Shown: positions 1-12,375 of the stretch, one piece after another | Position numbering within the stretch: position 1 is the stretch's first letter | Layout: each line of letters starts with the position of its first letter | Origin: Bolinopsis microptera | Taxonomy: Eukaryota; Ctenophora; Tentaculata; Lobata; Bolinopsidae | NCBI RefSeq assembly: GCF_026151205.1 | Contig: NC_087072.1 | Location: 2,871,375-2,935,374, forward strand | Length of the DNA stretch: 64,000 nucleotides | Direction of reading: 5' to 3' | Translations under genes and position numbers: made by a program | Notes under the pieces: model-generated | Seen by the model: only the letters and a program-made list of their open reading frames with translations | The model's database searches: none | Told to the model about the DNA's origin: nothing

Positions 1-447
1 TACAGATATCTTGCCCCACCTTAAACTTAGGAGGCTTGGCGATCTGAGCTTTTGACTGAACATTTACACTAGGCAATCGTGCAAGAAACTGTGTTCTGGA
101 AATTCTGGAGGTGAAACTATTTCCTGTTTGTTATCAGCATTAGTTCGTTTATTATCAGATACTAAGTATTGTTGATGTTCTGAATTATACTCTGCTATTT
201 GTCTCTCGATGTTTGTGTGCTCAACTTTAGCAGTAGTAATTTTGACCACAAGTTCTCCTAGATTTACATTTATTTCCTTTACATCCTGACTAGTTTCTTG
301 ACCATCCTTACTCTGCTTTATCAAACTACTTATCTGTTCATCTAATTCAGCTATTGCTTTTACGGAAGCTTCTAGTTCGATTCGGACAGTAAGGTAGACG
401 ACATTAAGTTTACTTTCCGTGGCCCTCCAGATGTTGTAAACGAGGTA
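1..447 (-). pseudogene. Retroelement gag-like fragment, frameshifted
   Basis: An open frame runs on the minus strand from about 447 down to a stop at 64. It is a charged, helix-forming sequence of about 127 codons with leucine/glutamate spacing like a coiled coil. Near its end the frame fails, and the shifted frame continues to the window edge with a proline-lysine-rich segment ending KPPKFKVGQD. That motif resembles the opening of retrotransposon gag capsid regions (PPKF-x-G-x-D). I infer a gag remnant of an LTR-type retroelement broken by one frameshift and cut by the window edge. The tandem hairpin repeats immediately upstream on this strand could be its leader or LTR. No protease, RT or integrase is visible, so the class is uncertain. 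Confidence 0.4.
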
Positions 448-540
448 TTATACTAAAAGTTGGTCTACGTGGCGAGAAAGTGGGCGTTCCTAACTTATGT
501 CAATCTACACTCACTAGTATCAAACGATCGGGAAGTATGT

Positions 541-895
541 CCCAATATCAATAACAGAAAAGGAGAGAAGTGTGTCTCAACAATTTAGTTGTATCAGAAG
601 TGTGTCCGATACAACAGTAAGGAGTGTGCCTTACTAAACTTCAACAATAAATACGTAACAGTAAAGGAGAGAAGTGTGTCTCTACAATTTGGTTGTATCA
701 GAAGCGTGTCTGATACTACAGTAAGGAGTGTGCCTTACTAAACTTCAACAACAAATACGTAACAATAAAGGAGAGAAGTGTGTCTCTACAATTTGGTTGT
801 ATCAGAAGTGTGTCCGATACAACAGTAAGGAGTGTGCCTTACTAAACTTCAACAGTAAATTTATAAAGGTGAGAAGTGTGTCTCACTAAAAATGT
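541..895. repeat. About 104-bp tandem repeat, 3.3 copies, each with three hairpins
   Basis: Copies begin near 558, 663, 767 and 865. Each unit contains three short inverted repeats: GAGA..TCTC, TTGTATC..GATACAA and GTAAGG..CCTTAC. All three enclose a loop containing AGTGTG. The last copy is truncated. Substitutions between copies are few and tend to keep the stems. Confidence 0.85.
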
Positions 896-1295
896 CTAAA
901 TAGAATAGAAAAAAGTCTTTGGATAATTCGGTAAATAAACGTATTGTACTTTGTAATAATCTTAAAAACTCTCCAAAAGGGGGACGTGACACAGACACCC
1001 GCACTGAACAAGTAGGCCCTTAAAAAGGCTGTACTCACGCGTGAATATAAGTCACGCATGAGTACAACTTCCGCGTGCTCGTACTTACACTAAAACTAAA
1101 ATTTAAAGATAAGAAATGTAAATGAATGTAACCTAGCACTAAAAGGATTCTAAAAGATGCTGCAATATAAAACCTACGAAATTACTTTACCCTAGTGGAC
1201 TATAAGAACTAACTATTAAACTATAATATAAACTGTACTAAAAACCTAACTTAACCCTTGATCCTACTAAATTGACCCTAATCCTACTTTACTAC
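896..1295. other. Gene-free stretch with a strong hairpin and a CTAA-rich tract
   Basis: No coding signal seen. A 14-bp stem with one mismatch and a 7-nt loop (GTACTCACGCGTGA..TCACGCATGAGTAC) sits at 1031-1065. It is followed by an AT-rich tract with many CTAA/CCTAA words up to the zinc-finger exon. The layout parallels 23.75-24.5 kb, so it may belong to the same retroelement as the preceding repeat. Confidence 0.5.
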
Positions 1296-2133
1296 AATGT
1301 CAAGCTCACTTCCTGTATGATGAGTTCTTTGTGGAACACATCAGAGAACATCATGGTGAAGCAATCAATGATATGTCTACTAGAAATGTCTTGTTCAATT
1401 CATTACCATCATCAGTCAGGTTGGGCAAAGAAAATACTTCTTCTGTTGGGAAAGCTTTTAAATGTGACGATTGTTCTTATACCTGTAATGAGAATAGTGA
1501 TCTTGTGAACCATTTATGTATTCACACGGGAGAAAAACCCTACAAGTGTACGGAATGTTCATTTGCTTGCTCTTTTAAATCAAAGCTTATTAACCACCAA
1601 CGTACTCACACGGGAGAGAAACCCTACAAGTGTAGTCAATATTCATATTCTAGTGCTCAGAATGTTGATCTCAAGAAACATATGAGGACCCACACAGGAG
1701 AGAAACCCTACAAGTGTAAGGATTGTTCATATTCTTGTGCTCAGAAAGGTAATCTCACATTACATATGAGGACTCACACAGGAGAGAAACACTACAAGTG
1801 TAAGGAATGTTCATATGTTAGTGCTCAGAAAGGTAATCTCACATTACATATGAGGACTCACACAGGAGAGAAACCCTACAAGTGTAAGGAATGTTCATAT
1901 TGTAGTGCTCGGAAAGGTGATCTCACATTACATATATGAGGACTCACACAGGAGAGAAACCCTACAAGTGTAAGGAATGTTCATATTGTAGTGCTCGGAA
2001 AGTTGATCTCAAGAAACATATGAGGACTCACACAGGAGAGAAACCCTACAAGTGTAAGGAATGTGCATATACTTGCTCTGTTAAATCAAATCTTATTAAA
2101 CACCAAAGAACTCACACGAGAGAGAAACTATAA
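1296..2133 (+). pseudogene. C2H2 zinc-finger gene, copy 1, frame broken
   Basis: A Kruppel-type zinc-finger exon likely to encode a nuclear DNA-binding protein. Eight C2H2 fingers with TGEKPYKC linkers are visible. The third has lost its second cysteine (CSQY). Between fingers 6 and 7, at about 1934, two extra bases (ATATATG instead of ATATG) shift the frame, so the fingers lie in two overlapping frames ending at 1939 and 2133. A ninth finger follows at about 2130-2210, but its linker has become a stop and its histidines are out of frame. The first coding stretch (QAHFLYDEFFVEHIRE) is nearly identical to a segment at 3668-3720, so two related copies exist. No upstream exon was found for this copy. 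The 2-bp insertion could be real decay or a consensus error; the lost cysteine and dead ninth finger favour decay. Confidence 0.75.
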
Positions 2134-2529
2134 AATTGCCAGGAATGTTCTATACAACTGTTATACTTGTTCTGATCAGTCACACTTTATTAGACACCAG
2201 TGTATTCACTGGTAAAGAATGTCAGTTTACTTGGACCACTTTATATTATTAGTTTACCTATGAGGTATGATCAATGATTGCATTTATTATCTAGAAATAA
2301 TCTCCACAAATGTTTAGAGCTATGTTTGAAACGAATTTTTCTGATTTAAATAAAAGAATTTTGCAGTATGTTGACCAAATAAATGTGAAATTAAACTTAA
2401 TCTTTGATATATATCTAACCATTGATTGAATCCCACTGATTTTGTCTTGTCTCAATAGTAGAAATTAGTAAATTTAATGTTTTTCCACGATCTATATTAT
2501 TTGTTATTTTTATAATTATATGACTATGA

Positions 2530-3334
2530 TACCTTACTCGGGATTATTATGACCGGGATAAAGTGGTGGGCTTAGGGTAATTTCGCCATATTTTTCCCGA
2601 ACCACATTTTCACCGGTCGTTAATAAACCCGCCTACTCAGCTTTTAGGGTTCCCAAGGGGTATGGGTGCTCATATTTTAATCGTTGTCTTATATTCACTA
2701 AAGAAGACTATTGGGACACTTGTTGTAGGTTTTTCGACTTCATTTGGCTAAAATTGCAAAAAATTCACCTTTTTGCCCAATTCTTGTCATATATCCTTAT
2801 TGTCAAATTTGATTTAAATAGGCCAATTTTTAATTTCTTAGGTATTGACTATCTCTACATAATGAAATAGGACTCAAAGTAAAAGTAACAGTTAAATTAA
2901 AACCTGAATTAATTAAAACTGATGAAAGGGATGATCCAGATGAAGATAACGAAGATGATTACAACTTATTGGAAGACTAAACAGCTCTCCCTTCATCTTA
3001 ATATCGATCTGGTTGTTACGCTTCAAATGTTAAAAATTATTTTCCATCTAGTTTGATTAACCACGAGTCATTATTTCTGTCTACTTTCAACAATTATTGA
3101 TAATTCGACTTGTTTCACAAGTTTTAGCAATGCGAAAATTTCTAAACTTGCTTATCTCTAATAAGGAAATTTACATCTGAGACAAAATTTTTGAATCTAA
3201 AATTGAAAGGTTGGACACCGGTAAAATGGCGACCGGGATAATGTGGTGGGTTTTGAGCAATTTCGCCATATTTTTCCCGAACCATATTTTAACCGGTCGT
3301 TAATAAACCCGTCGTAATAATCCCGAGTAAGGTA
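2530..3334. mobile_element. TIR element (MITE-like), TACCTTACTCGGGATTATTA ends
   Basis: The left end TACCTTACTCGGGATTATTA is matched in inverted orientation by the right end finishing CCCGAGTAAGGTA. The flanking TA fits a TA target duplication, as in Tc1/mariner-like MITEs. About 110 bp at each end is related to a 125-bp element at 10977-11101. The middle 580 bp is unrelated filler with a short acidic frame at about 2875-2980. No transposase is seen. Confidence 0.7.
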
Positions 3335-3518
3335 GACATTTATTAACTGCATTATAGCTGCATGGCATGGTACTGATAGAATATGGATGTCTAAGCGTGG
3401 TCTAAATATTATAATTTAATAATATTCCATTTATTTATACCCAGTGGTAATTACAGATCTAGTTATTTGAATTTGGAAAGTTTGTGTATTTTAATTTATT
3501 AATGAGTGTTTGTTGCAG

Positions 3519-3801
3519 GAAAGTTTATAATGTTAACTGGGAGTATAGGTCCTCAACAACTGCTGATAAAGTTAACAGTCACATAAATTTAATTCCCATC
3601 AAAAAAGAAATAAAAACTGAACAGGAGGAGGTGACTGGAGTATCACATGGTTTTATTTGTCCACAAGGTCAAGCTCACTTCCTGTATGATGAGTTCTTTG
3701 TGGAACATATCAGAGAACAATATCATGGTGAAACCATCAATGATATGTCTAGTAGAAAGTCTATATTTGCAAGGGGAGTTAACTCGGCACTAACGCCCTA
3801 A
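3519..3801 (+). pseudogene. C2H2 zinc-finger gene, copy 2, N-terminal exon truncated by a transposon
   Basis: The exon follows a good acceptor (TTTGTTGCAG at 3509-3518). It encodes an acidic, lysine-rich segment (IPIKKEIKTEQEEV) and then the same QAHFLYDEFFVEHIRE block as copy 1. The frame stops at 3801, a few bases before the left end of a DNA transposon, and no fingers follow downstream. I infer a duplicated zinc-finger gene whose finger array was lost or displaced when the transposon inserted. Stretches such as IKxE could be sumoylation motifs, but that is speculative in a broken gene. Confidence 0.6.
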
Positions 3802-3807
3802 AAAATA

Positions 3808-5190
3808 TACAGGGTGGGCCAAAAGTTAGTACCCATACGTAGGCCTTTATAGCTCAGTCACTGAGTGCCCAATTTAAATACTTCTTTCTGGTATGACTTA
3901 GTACCACCACTGGTTCGAGGAATTTGTCAACTCGAAAAATATTCGTGTTCCTTTTTTTCAAATGGAGGTCCATTTTCACATTTATTCGATAGTTTGGATA
4001 GTCGGATCAAGCTAAATGTTATTGAATTGTGTTTGGCAATTCGAATTACGCTTGTCCTGAAAGAATTAGAACTGTAGCTTCTCAGATGACCGAGATATGA
4101 AGCATAACGAGTTTATTCATTACGTGTGATCAGGTGATTGGTTTACCTAATCACGTGATAAGGTCCCCCGTTAACTACCCCGTTAAACATTATGGGAATT
4201 GTTAAGGGTGCCCAATTAAGGTGTCGTGTCAGTCACATAATCACCCAGTCAATTTTGTTTCCGACTCAACAACAGCAGGACCACACTAGGATACCACGCT
4301 GCTGAACACCGCAGAGCAGACGACCCACACTACACTCCTATATCGGGAAAAAGAGACTTAGCAAAATTCTTCGAAAACTACGAATTTAGCATATCAGAAC
4401 AATGTAAGGATACCTTAGATACCTTTATAAGAGAAGGCTTAGCAATAGAACACACTAAACCGAAAATCAATAACATGTGTGGAAACGGTTTTACAGACTA
4501 ATTTCTAGTACACTTTTACTACGCTGATCTGAGGGTTGTAAACTTTCTCTGTTGTGATTTTTTCTTATTGGTAACCCGATTTTTCTCGCATGGATGTGTA
4601 CACCCCTTTTCTATAAATTTTGCTGAAATTTTCTTCCTAATGGTAACCCTGATCTTTGTCGCATGTATGTTTACTTTCCTAACCCAATTACCACACTCTC
4701 TGGTTCAGAGATCAAACCTCCCCTTTTTCAGTGTAACCTTGATAAAGTCCAATGCGTGACGAAAATTTGGTTTTACAGTTTACTTAGTTCCTTGTTTCAC
4801 TTTGTTCGCAGTTTTATTTCGGGAGACGTGAAGTCTAAAATGAAAGCTAAATTCGTAACGAGATACAGAAAATGCTTGATAACTTCGTCATTTCTTTAAA
4901 TCTGTTTTGCCTCATGTTTTCAGATCATATGCAACATTTGATAATCTATCGTCTCTGAAAAAATTAGGCGTTCAGCATGTTCAGAGAAAACAATATAGGT
5001 GTTTTAATATTGAATGGGCGTGGTCTAAAATATTAGAATTTTCAAATTTTGACGACGGAATCCTCGAACCAGTAAATACAGTATATATAGTATGCCATCT
5101 GCAAAGCAACAGCTCTCGAATAAAAAACACGGCGGAGCTATTAAGGCCAACGTATGGGTACCTACTGACTTTTGGCCCACCAAAAATATT
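3808..5190. mobile_element. Non-autonomous DNA transposon with TIRs over 90 bp
   Basis: The left end CAGGGTGGGCCAAAAGTTAG (3810) recurs inverted at about 5155-5183 as GGGCCAAAAGT with GGTACCCATACG next to it. Similarity continues inward (ACTGGTTCGAGGA at about 3907 and, inverted, about 5060-5072), giving imperfect TIRs longer than 90 bp. An AT-rich boundary fits a TA-type target. The interior has a short open frame at about 4290-4501 (about 70 codons, RDLAKFFENYEF) with no recognised function, and no transposase. Confidence 0.65.
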
Positions 5191-5260
5191 ATAACGTACA
5201 AAAGACACAAATATGACGAACGAAAATAGTATATATATAATACAATAAATTAAATCAAGA

Positions 5261-5432
5261 TGTTACACATCACCTGGCTGTAGTCCTCCTTGGTCTTGGT
5301 GGCTATCAACACAGCAAGTCTCCTTATGAAACGCTTGGCCTCAGGTGCCATTCCTCCTGTACTGGTAAATACAAGGGGGACGAACGACCCATTCTCCAAT
5401 TGTAACACTTGGTTCATGTACTGGTTCTTTTT
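5261..5432 (-). pseudogene. Retroelement ORF C-terminal fragment
   Basis: An uninterrupted minus-strand frame of about 57 codons contains FVPLVFTSTGGMAPEAKRF followed by RRLAVLIATK and YSQVM. This matches the conserved tail of reverse-transcriptase-type ORFs common in invertebrate repeats (PLVF-x-TTGGM-x-PEA). The frame stops in AT-rich sequence at the low-coordinate end and has no RT core upstream, so it is an isolated fragment. Confidence 0.6.
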
Positions 5433-7190
5433 AGTGAGTGGGGAGTTTGCCTGGCGACTTCATGTTGGTTTGATCAAATTACGTTTCTTATTAAAATTTA
5501 AATTGAATAAATGTGTTTGTTGCAAACGTTTAATTACTCAAGCAAGGCCTAGACCTCCCCCAACAATAATGAGCTTTTCCAAGCCCCTCTCATGTTTGAC
5601 TAAGGTAGTATTTGAGCAACCCCTAAGTTGTTTAGATTGAGCCCTATTGCATGTTCAGTCGAAAGTATGCACTTCAATGCAAGAAAGAACTTGGTCGATA
5701 TAGAAAGTCTAGACTTGAATTTAGAGCTGCAAGGCCATGTGTGAATTGATATGGAATGAATTTCTGCATATTCAAGGGTATACCCTTGGAAGACGGTTTT
5801 ATTATCTTGTATAGGGTCATTGCATTGCTGGTAACATGTCTATATTGTTTCAATATGTCCATTCGTTTTAAATAGATCAGAGGTTAAGTGAAATTTCGGA
5901 AACTAAACAAATGTTACACACACATAGCGTTAACCAAGGCACATGGCAAGCTCTGCATTATATGTTTTCTTAAAACTTCTTGAATCAAATTGCGAGGAGC
6001 TGAGCGTCTGTCACAGTTACAATTACAGCTCCTCTTCGTTTCCTTTTCTTATCAAGCCTAATTATGGTGGCAAGTTTAATGAATTTCAAGTTGCATTTCC
6101 ATTAATATTTGCCTAACTTTTCAAAAAACTGTTTCTGCCAGATTTCACTAATTTTTTGCTTTCTGACCTAATTGGTAAAAAGTTAGTTAATCCGCTTGTT
6201 TACTGGCCCTGAGGTTATGAGTTCGAATCCCAAGATCACAAAACTGAAAGGCAGCTCTCACTCACCAAACCATGGTGTGAATGGCAGTGGCTCTCATTAG
6301 AGCTGCGAAAACAACATGATTGCACATGCCTGGGGTTACATCCTGACTATGCTGCAAGGGAATCTGCATTGAAAGGACCGTTCTAATTTATAATTAGAAC
6401 TGTATAAAGTTTAACACATCTATAGCTTATTATAACCAATGATCAGTCAAACAAAAATGCGAAGGCCATAATATTTTGCCAGCCCTCCGATAAATAATAT
6501 ATCCATTTTCAAGTTGCATTTTATATCATTGAATTCAGAATTACACAACATAAAGCATATTATGGTATACAGACCTTCTGTCACAACAAGACTGTAATCC
6601 ATAGTAACAACCCTAAACAGAATCCTTAATCCCCATCAACAATTGTTATTAGGTCCTCATCTGAATAGCATTACGGTGTGTGCAAAAGCTTTCAGGCCCT
6701 CACATTCCCTGCCCTGTTGGTGTCTGTTCTCCCACAATCCAATTAGCAGTTAAGACACAAAATCGTTCATCAAATGGGCATTATTTTAATGAATCGTTAC
6801 ACATTTTTTGATTCTGTAAAATGTGCTAAAAATTAAATTTCTTGTTTCATTGAAATTTTCTTGTTGCATTGAATTTTTCTGGTTCCATTGATTTCGGTGG
6901 CTGACTTATCAAATATGAATATACCACTAATTAACTGAGCAACTGAAGTTTATGCATATTTTATTGAATCTATATTGAGAATTTTATACAGTAGTCTATA
7001 GACCAATTAAATTATTTACTGGTCACATATATAATGTGGTTTTAGGAATTTTATGACATTGAAAGAATTTATTTATTGCGAATTTAAAGGATTACTAGTA
7101 TTTTATGTATTTGTTTTCACTTCTTAGAGTAATATATATATATAGTATTTAAAGGAATCTAATGGTGTTTATGCTGTTAGGAAAGGAAGG
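5433..7190. other. Intergenic stretch, mostly unassigned
   Basis: Apart from the SINE-like element listed separately I see no exon, only AT-rich unique sequence. A short TATATATATAT run at 7132-7144 lies about 50 bp before the COG1 start codon and could be part of its promoter, but this is weak evidence. Confidence 0.5.
6165..6400 (+). mobile_element. tRNA-derived SINE candidate
   Basis: GGTTATGAGTTCGAATCCC at about 6212-6230 is an excellent RNA polymerase III B box. A degenerate A box (TTAGTTAATCCGC) lies 30-40 bases upstream and the 5' part resembles a tRNA body. The sequence then runs into a non-tRNA tail of about 170 bases. No cloverleaf closes with an acceptor stem, so this is a SINE-like relic rather than a functional tRNA. 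Confidence 0.55.
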
Positions 7191-10100
7191 ATGACACCTG
7201 CAAGTGCATCTGGCACCAGGAAACACCTGGTCTCCCAATCCTCGGTGTTGTCTCAACCTGATCTACTGAGCCCTGAGGACCTCTTCTCTCAATATACGTC
7301 AGTATCTCTTTTTCTGGAATGGCAACTTGCCAATTGTTAAATATTTATATCTTATATAATACCAATATAACATCTCTGTTATGAATTTCCCTGAATTTTA
7401 TCAAATTTCGATGTTTTCCCCCTTTCTGTCCGTAGAAATAATTGGTATTCATGATTTAATCGTCCAAAATGACTCTAGAATAAACGAGATACAAAGAAAT
7501 TTCAAGAAGATCCAGCGTGACATTGAGAGCAAGAAGAGCGAGTTACGGACCATGGTAGGGGAGCGATACCGGGAACTGATAAACACAGCTGATACTATTG
7601 CAGAGATGGAAAACACTGTTAAAGATATCAGAACGACTCTAGATTCTATACAGACTTCTTGTAAACTAGGTATAGTTTTATGTAAGATTGGGAGGATTTC
7701 CCCAAAATGTACCTTTTATGTACCTTTTAAAGATCTGACCTACTGTAAAACAAATTGAACGCATCAAAATTTCCAAACCAAAAATACATATTTTTAATAT
7801 TGACAAATTATGCTTCCTATGTGAATAAATGGTCCTAGAATTTGATGTTTTACATTTCATATTTCATTTCATCTATACTGAATAATGAAACTAGTAATGG
7901 GAATGTAATTGCTTCAGAACGGATCTCTTCGATCGAAAAAGAAGAGGAACACAGTAAAAAAGAGGAGTTTTGGAGTATTGCCAGCCAAATGAAGCTCTTA
8001 GTTGATACACCTGAAAAGATATGGCATGCCATGGAAAACAAGCAGTTCCTCATAGGTAAGTTTGAATGATATTTAAAATAAGATTTCAGTTAACTATATG
8101 AGACAAGAGAGAGTTAGGACTCCTCGGACTACATTAAAAAAGATTTCAATACCTCAAAATTGAATTATTCCAAACTTCAGCTGGGCAGCTCTACCTCCTA
8201 TCTCGACATATCGTAACAAACCTGCACATCGGGAACGGAGCTGCGTCACAGCACCTGACCCAATTCCCTGTGTTAGCACAGCAGTGGGGCGCTATCTCAC
8301 ACTTCAAACCTTCCATCCTCCAGGTTTACTTTACACACTCAAATCTTTAATAACGATTTTTCTATTTTTAAGATATATAACCAACGTTGATTATTTTGAT
8401 TCATATATTTAGGTAACTCTTTACCAAACCAGCGTGTAAGTTACCACTTATTATAATAACAGGGATGTAAAGACACGCTAGGAGGGGTCAGTGTATCAGA
8501 CGAGCAGTTCACTGAGTCTATCTGTACGGTAATCCTGCTGGAGGGAGTTGATCTGGAGACCCTGATAGTGGAGGTGATGGAGAGGAGACTGGCTGGTGTG
8601 GCGGCGCGGCTTACTTCTGGAGGCAGTGTCAGGAACCAGATTGCTGATGTTAGTGATATCTTGTAGTTTTAAATATTGAGATATACGAGGCATTTTGATA
8701 TCTTTCTGTTTTGTAATTGATTTGAATTCTGTGATTATTATTTTGGAATGTAAATTATTCAGTTTGTTTGAATATCTGTTGATAATGTAACCTTATTATT
8801 TCAGTGCGTGGAGAGTATAATCTGTACACTGGATCTGGTACACAACAACCTGGTAACGAGTAACCGTGTAACTGACAAACTCAAACATCTCTGTCACAAG
8901 TAATCAATCTTATCAATAAGTCATATTTATCTTATCTGTGACATATTTTTAATAAGGGATTCGAATCTTGTCAATGCCATATCATTAAAATTTGAATAAA
9001 AATGTATCTCTATCAGTCAATCACATAACTTTTTAAGATATGGTCGACCTGTAGATTTTATAATTTATGATTTTAGTAATATTACTTAGTTCACTTGCTC
9101 TATTTCTGAAAGTTTAAAGTTTAAAATAATCTACAATTATATATTTTAATATTATTAAATAAGTGTAATGTGTAATTAGAGTACTAACGCTAATATTGTG
9201 CAGTGTAACAACTATGGAGGTGGTTAGCAACGCGTTTAAACAGGAGACAGGACTACAATCAATTACAAGACATCTTCCTACTTTGGTGCACAGTTACCAT
9301 CCCACTATTAACAGGTTACTATCACTTATATTACTGCCAGAACTTTATCCCATCTGTACCAGCCTTTCGGTTTAAGTTGTAAAATATACCAAACTACTTT
9401 CATCTATTATTTATCGTGTACCCTGAGTATTGCTGAAATAGCCTGGGTTGTGCGGCAAGTTCTTAAAATCCAGATATACATGTAGTTTGTCCCCAGTTCA
9501 CTGGAGTTACCCAACATGACGCAGCTGTGTGAGGGTTGGTGGCAGAAAGTGGTAGCAGCGGTGAATGATAACCTCCACACTACACTACACTACGTGCAGT
9601 CTGTGTCAAGTGTGGCTGGTCTTGTGAAACCTTATTGTCAGGTTAGTTTTACATATGGTTCTTTACTTATTTAAGATTAGTGTTCAATCGATTGAGGATT
9701 TCTTGTATTTGGACTTTGGTTCCAAATATTCTCCAACTCTTGTTACATTCAGAAAAGTTCAAGTGAGTGGGAGACAGTTTGCCTGGGCGTGCTCAATAAG
9801 AAAATTCATATATGGAACGACCTGTTACAAGCTCCGATGAATGAGCATGTTAAGAAGATAATATCTTCCTACATCGAGGATGCTATGATGGCTACCACCA
9901 CGGATATTTCGGAGATCATTAAAACCCACTCAGAGGTTAGCTATATGTGCGGCACGACGGTCTCAAAAATTTAGTTTCAGTTTGTAGAGCGCGGCGAGAT
10001 TCAGATGAATAAAGTTTTTAGAAAAGTTTTCAGCAATTGTTAATTTTGCGTGGTCATGCAATGCGCGCGCGCGGCCTTGCCTAAGCGCGCGCAATCGTCG

Positions 10101-12375
10101 GAACTTACATGTCGCTAAAAAACGTGTTGCAAGAAAATCATTTCAGGCGAACGTGTCAATTTTTGTGTGGAATATAAACTGCAAGAAAGAAACAAAGTTG
10201 CAGCAAAAAGCAGAGGGATTTGTAGATTCAGTCAGATCACTGTGTAGTAACCTGAACGACAGATTGACCATAATTTACAACGATATTATCACCTACACCG
10301 GTGAGTGGACATATTTTTCATAATCTCGCAATTCAATCTGAGATACCTATTACCTACACTTGGGAAAATATTAACAGAGATCTAATAGAAGCAATTTCGT
10401 TCAGGAAATCCGGAAAAATTTCGATATAAGGAAGATAACGTGAGAGCAGAAGAGATTTTCGCTCACGTATATGGGATGACAAAACAAAGCCTGGTTCAAG
10501 TCTCCCAGCATATTCTCACTGCAGTACCAGGTAATGTTCAGCTGGATATCTTCTGACAGATCACATGATCTAGCTCGTTTGACTGATGATTTTATTGTTA
10601 CTTTCGTTATAAGATAAGACTATTTCAGACGAAGCAGATATCTCAGAAAACAGTCGATCAGACCAACTGGCAATCCTGATCCACGTTTGTAGATGTCTAG
10701 TTCAGCACACTTCTCAACTCCAGCAATTACTCAATCCACGTGACCGGTCCAAGTACTCCGCAAGCAGTTCTGAAATGTATCAGTGTATTGTCAGTGCTAA
10801 GTGTGTGTTGTTACAAAGGTACGGGGGCTGGGTTTCTGACGTGGTGACTGAGAAACTTTCAACTTTCCTCAAATCAGGTAAAAACGAAATCCTGCCTGGT
10901 ATTTTGTTTAATAATGACACTGAGATCAATGCGCCAATTTCGCTACAAGCAAAACTTTGCTAGTTCCTGAAATACATACCTTACTCGGGAATATTATGAC
11001 TGGGATAAAGTGGTGGGTTTTGTAAAATTCCGCCATATTTTTCCCGGTCATTAATTTTCCCAGTCATACATTAACCCACTATAATATTCCCGAGTAAGGT
11101 AGATTAAAAACTCTTCCATTTCAGAAGCTGCAACGTTTGCGATGGTTTGGGAAGAAACACAGATAAAGGAAGAGACTGAAGACGGGGGTTCAGTTGAGTC
11201 TAAGATCTCTCTCCCTGTCTACACCTCCTCCTATGTGAACACCATACTGTTCGCACTATCTTCTGAGCTGTACAGAATTGGTTGTCACGGATTTACTGAA
11301 GGAGAGGTACCTCTCATGTTAGGTTAGTTAAGTCGCCATCTATACTGCAATATTAAGATACAGTTCTGTTGTACATACATACAATGTACATGTTGTACTA
11401 CATACATGTTGTACAGTTCTGTTGTACATACAAACATGCTACATACATGTGTGCATGGTGATCCATATTTTCCATAAGTCCGGCCGCGATAAGATGAAAT
11501 ATATCTCAACGAAATTTTATTGTCTCCATTTCCTATTAACAAATGTCTAATACTTTTACTTCCAGGGAGTTTAGATGATAAGATAGTTCAAGTTTATGAC
11601 GCCTGGTTGGAAACAGCGGAGATCACCCAAAACATGGCCCTGCAATATTGGCTGGACTTCAAATACCTAACAGCCATGTGCAACGTAGCGTCCTCTGTCA
11701 ACTCTGAACGTAACAAGAAGGTACGCACTCCTTTACAAAATTCTTTTGTTATCTAAATCAGGATGAAAAGATTTAATGACTGACTAATGGTACATCCAAG
11801 TTTAAGATCTGACGGTTAAAATTCTTTATTTTTGCTCAACAGCACCCCCATCAGATCACGACGGTAGTTCGTCGCATCGAGACCAACATAGATCCGTTTG
11901 ACTGGGACGTGTTCCAGCCTCATCTCACAGGCAACCTTCACGGACTCATTAGACGAACTTACAATCTGTACGGAGCTGTTTCTATTTACAGTACCACCAT
12001 ACAGGCTATAGCTACCTCTGCTGCCAGAGCTGCCTTCCAGCAGGTAACATTTTATTTTTATTATCTTTTTTCATTCTGTTTTATTCAATTTTAACTTTGA
12101 ATTATCTTAATCAGAATCTTCTCACTGCTGAATACTGAATAGTATCGATTTACAGATAATTCGTTTGTTCGCAAATGTAACTCCCTCATGACCCCCACTA
12201 GAACACACACAACGTGTTACTGAGAAACGAGATGGTATCCCGGTTCTCACTCCTTCCCGTCAGATCAGATCCAGACTCAGATCACCTCTCAGAGGACGAG
12301 TCACCTGATCTGGAACACCTGTCCTCACTCTGTAGAACTATTGATCAGTATAGCAGCCCTGTTTTCGGTTTGTAG
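7191..12375 (+). CDS. COG1: Conserved oligomeric Golgi complex subunit 1
   Basis: COG1 is a lobe-A subunit of the COG tether, which captures intra-Golgi retrograde vesicles. I read 16 exons: 7191-7297, 7479-7669, 7918-8055, 8181-8323, 8463-8648, 8805-8899, 9204-9314, 9497-9641, 9753-9935, 10147-10300, 10405-10530, 10629-10877, 11125-11322, 11566-11720, 11843-12043 and 12202-12375. All junctions are GT-AG, phases agree throughout, and the total of 2556 nt gives 851 residues. The N-terminal helical block (SKKSELRTMVGERYRELI) is diagnostic for COG1, and the KLLVDTPEKIWHAME region and C-terminal FDWDVFQPHL match the family. The exon 2 acceptor was chosen because it restores exact family spacing. 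No frame breaks. A MITE lies in intron 12 and a microsatellite in intron 13. The next gene starts about 690 bp downstream on the same strand. Confidence 0.93.
10977..11101. mobile_element. 125-bp MITE in COG1 intron 12
   Basis: The ends TACCTTACTCGGGAATATTA and its inverse (..TATTCCCGAGTAAGGTA) flank a near-palindromic body related to the terminal 110 bp of the element at 2530-3334. It lies wholly between exons 12 and 13 and leaves both splice sites intact. Confidence 0.8.
11361..11465. repeat. TTGTACATACAT microsatellite in COG1 intron 13
   Basis: Irregular tandem copies of TGTACATACA and TTGTACTACATACATG fill about 100 bp of the intron. No coding content. Confidence 0.75.

Noticed and set aside
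6165-6240. Functional tRNA gene
   Set aside because: The B box is good but no acceptor stem or complete cloverleaf closes; the sequence continues as a SINE-like body.
7381-7478. Upstream extension of COG1 exon 2 (open frame from 7381, acceptor at 7435)
   Set aside because: It would break phase with exon 1. The acceptor at 7477-7478 keeps phase and gives the exact family spacing.
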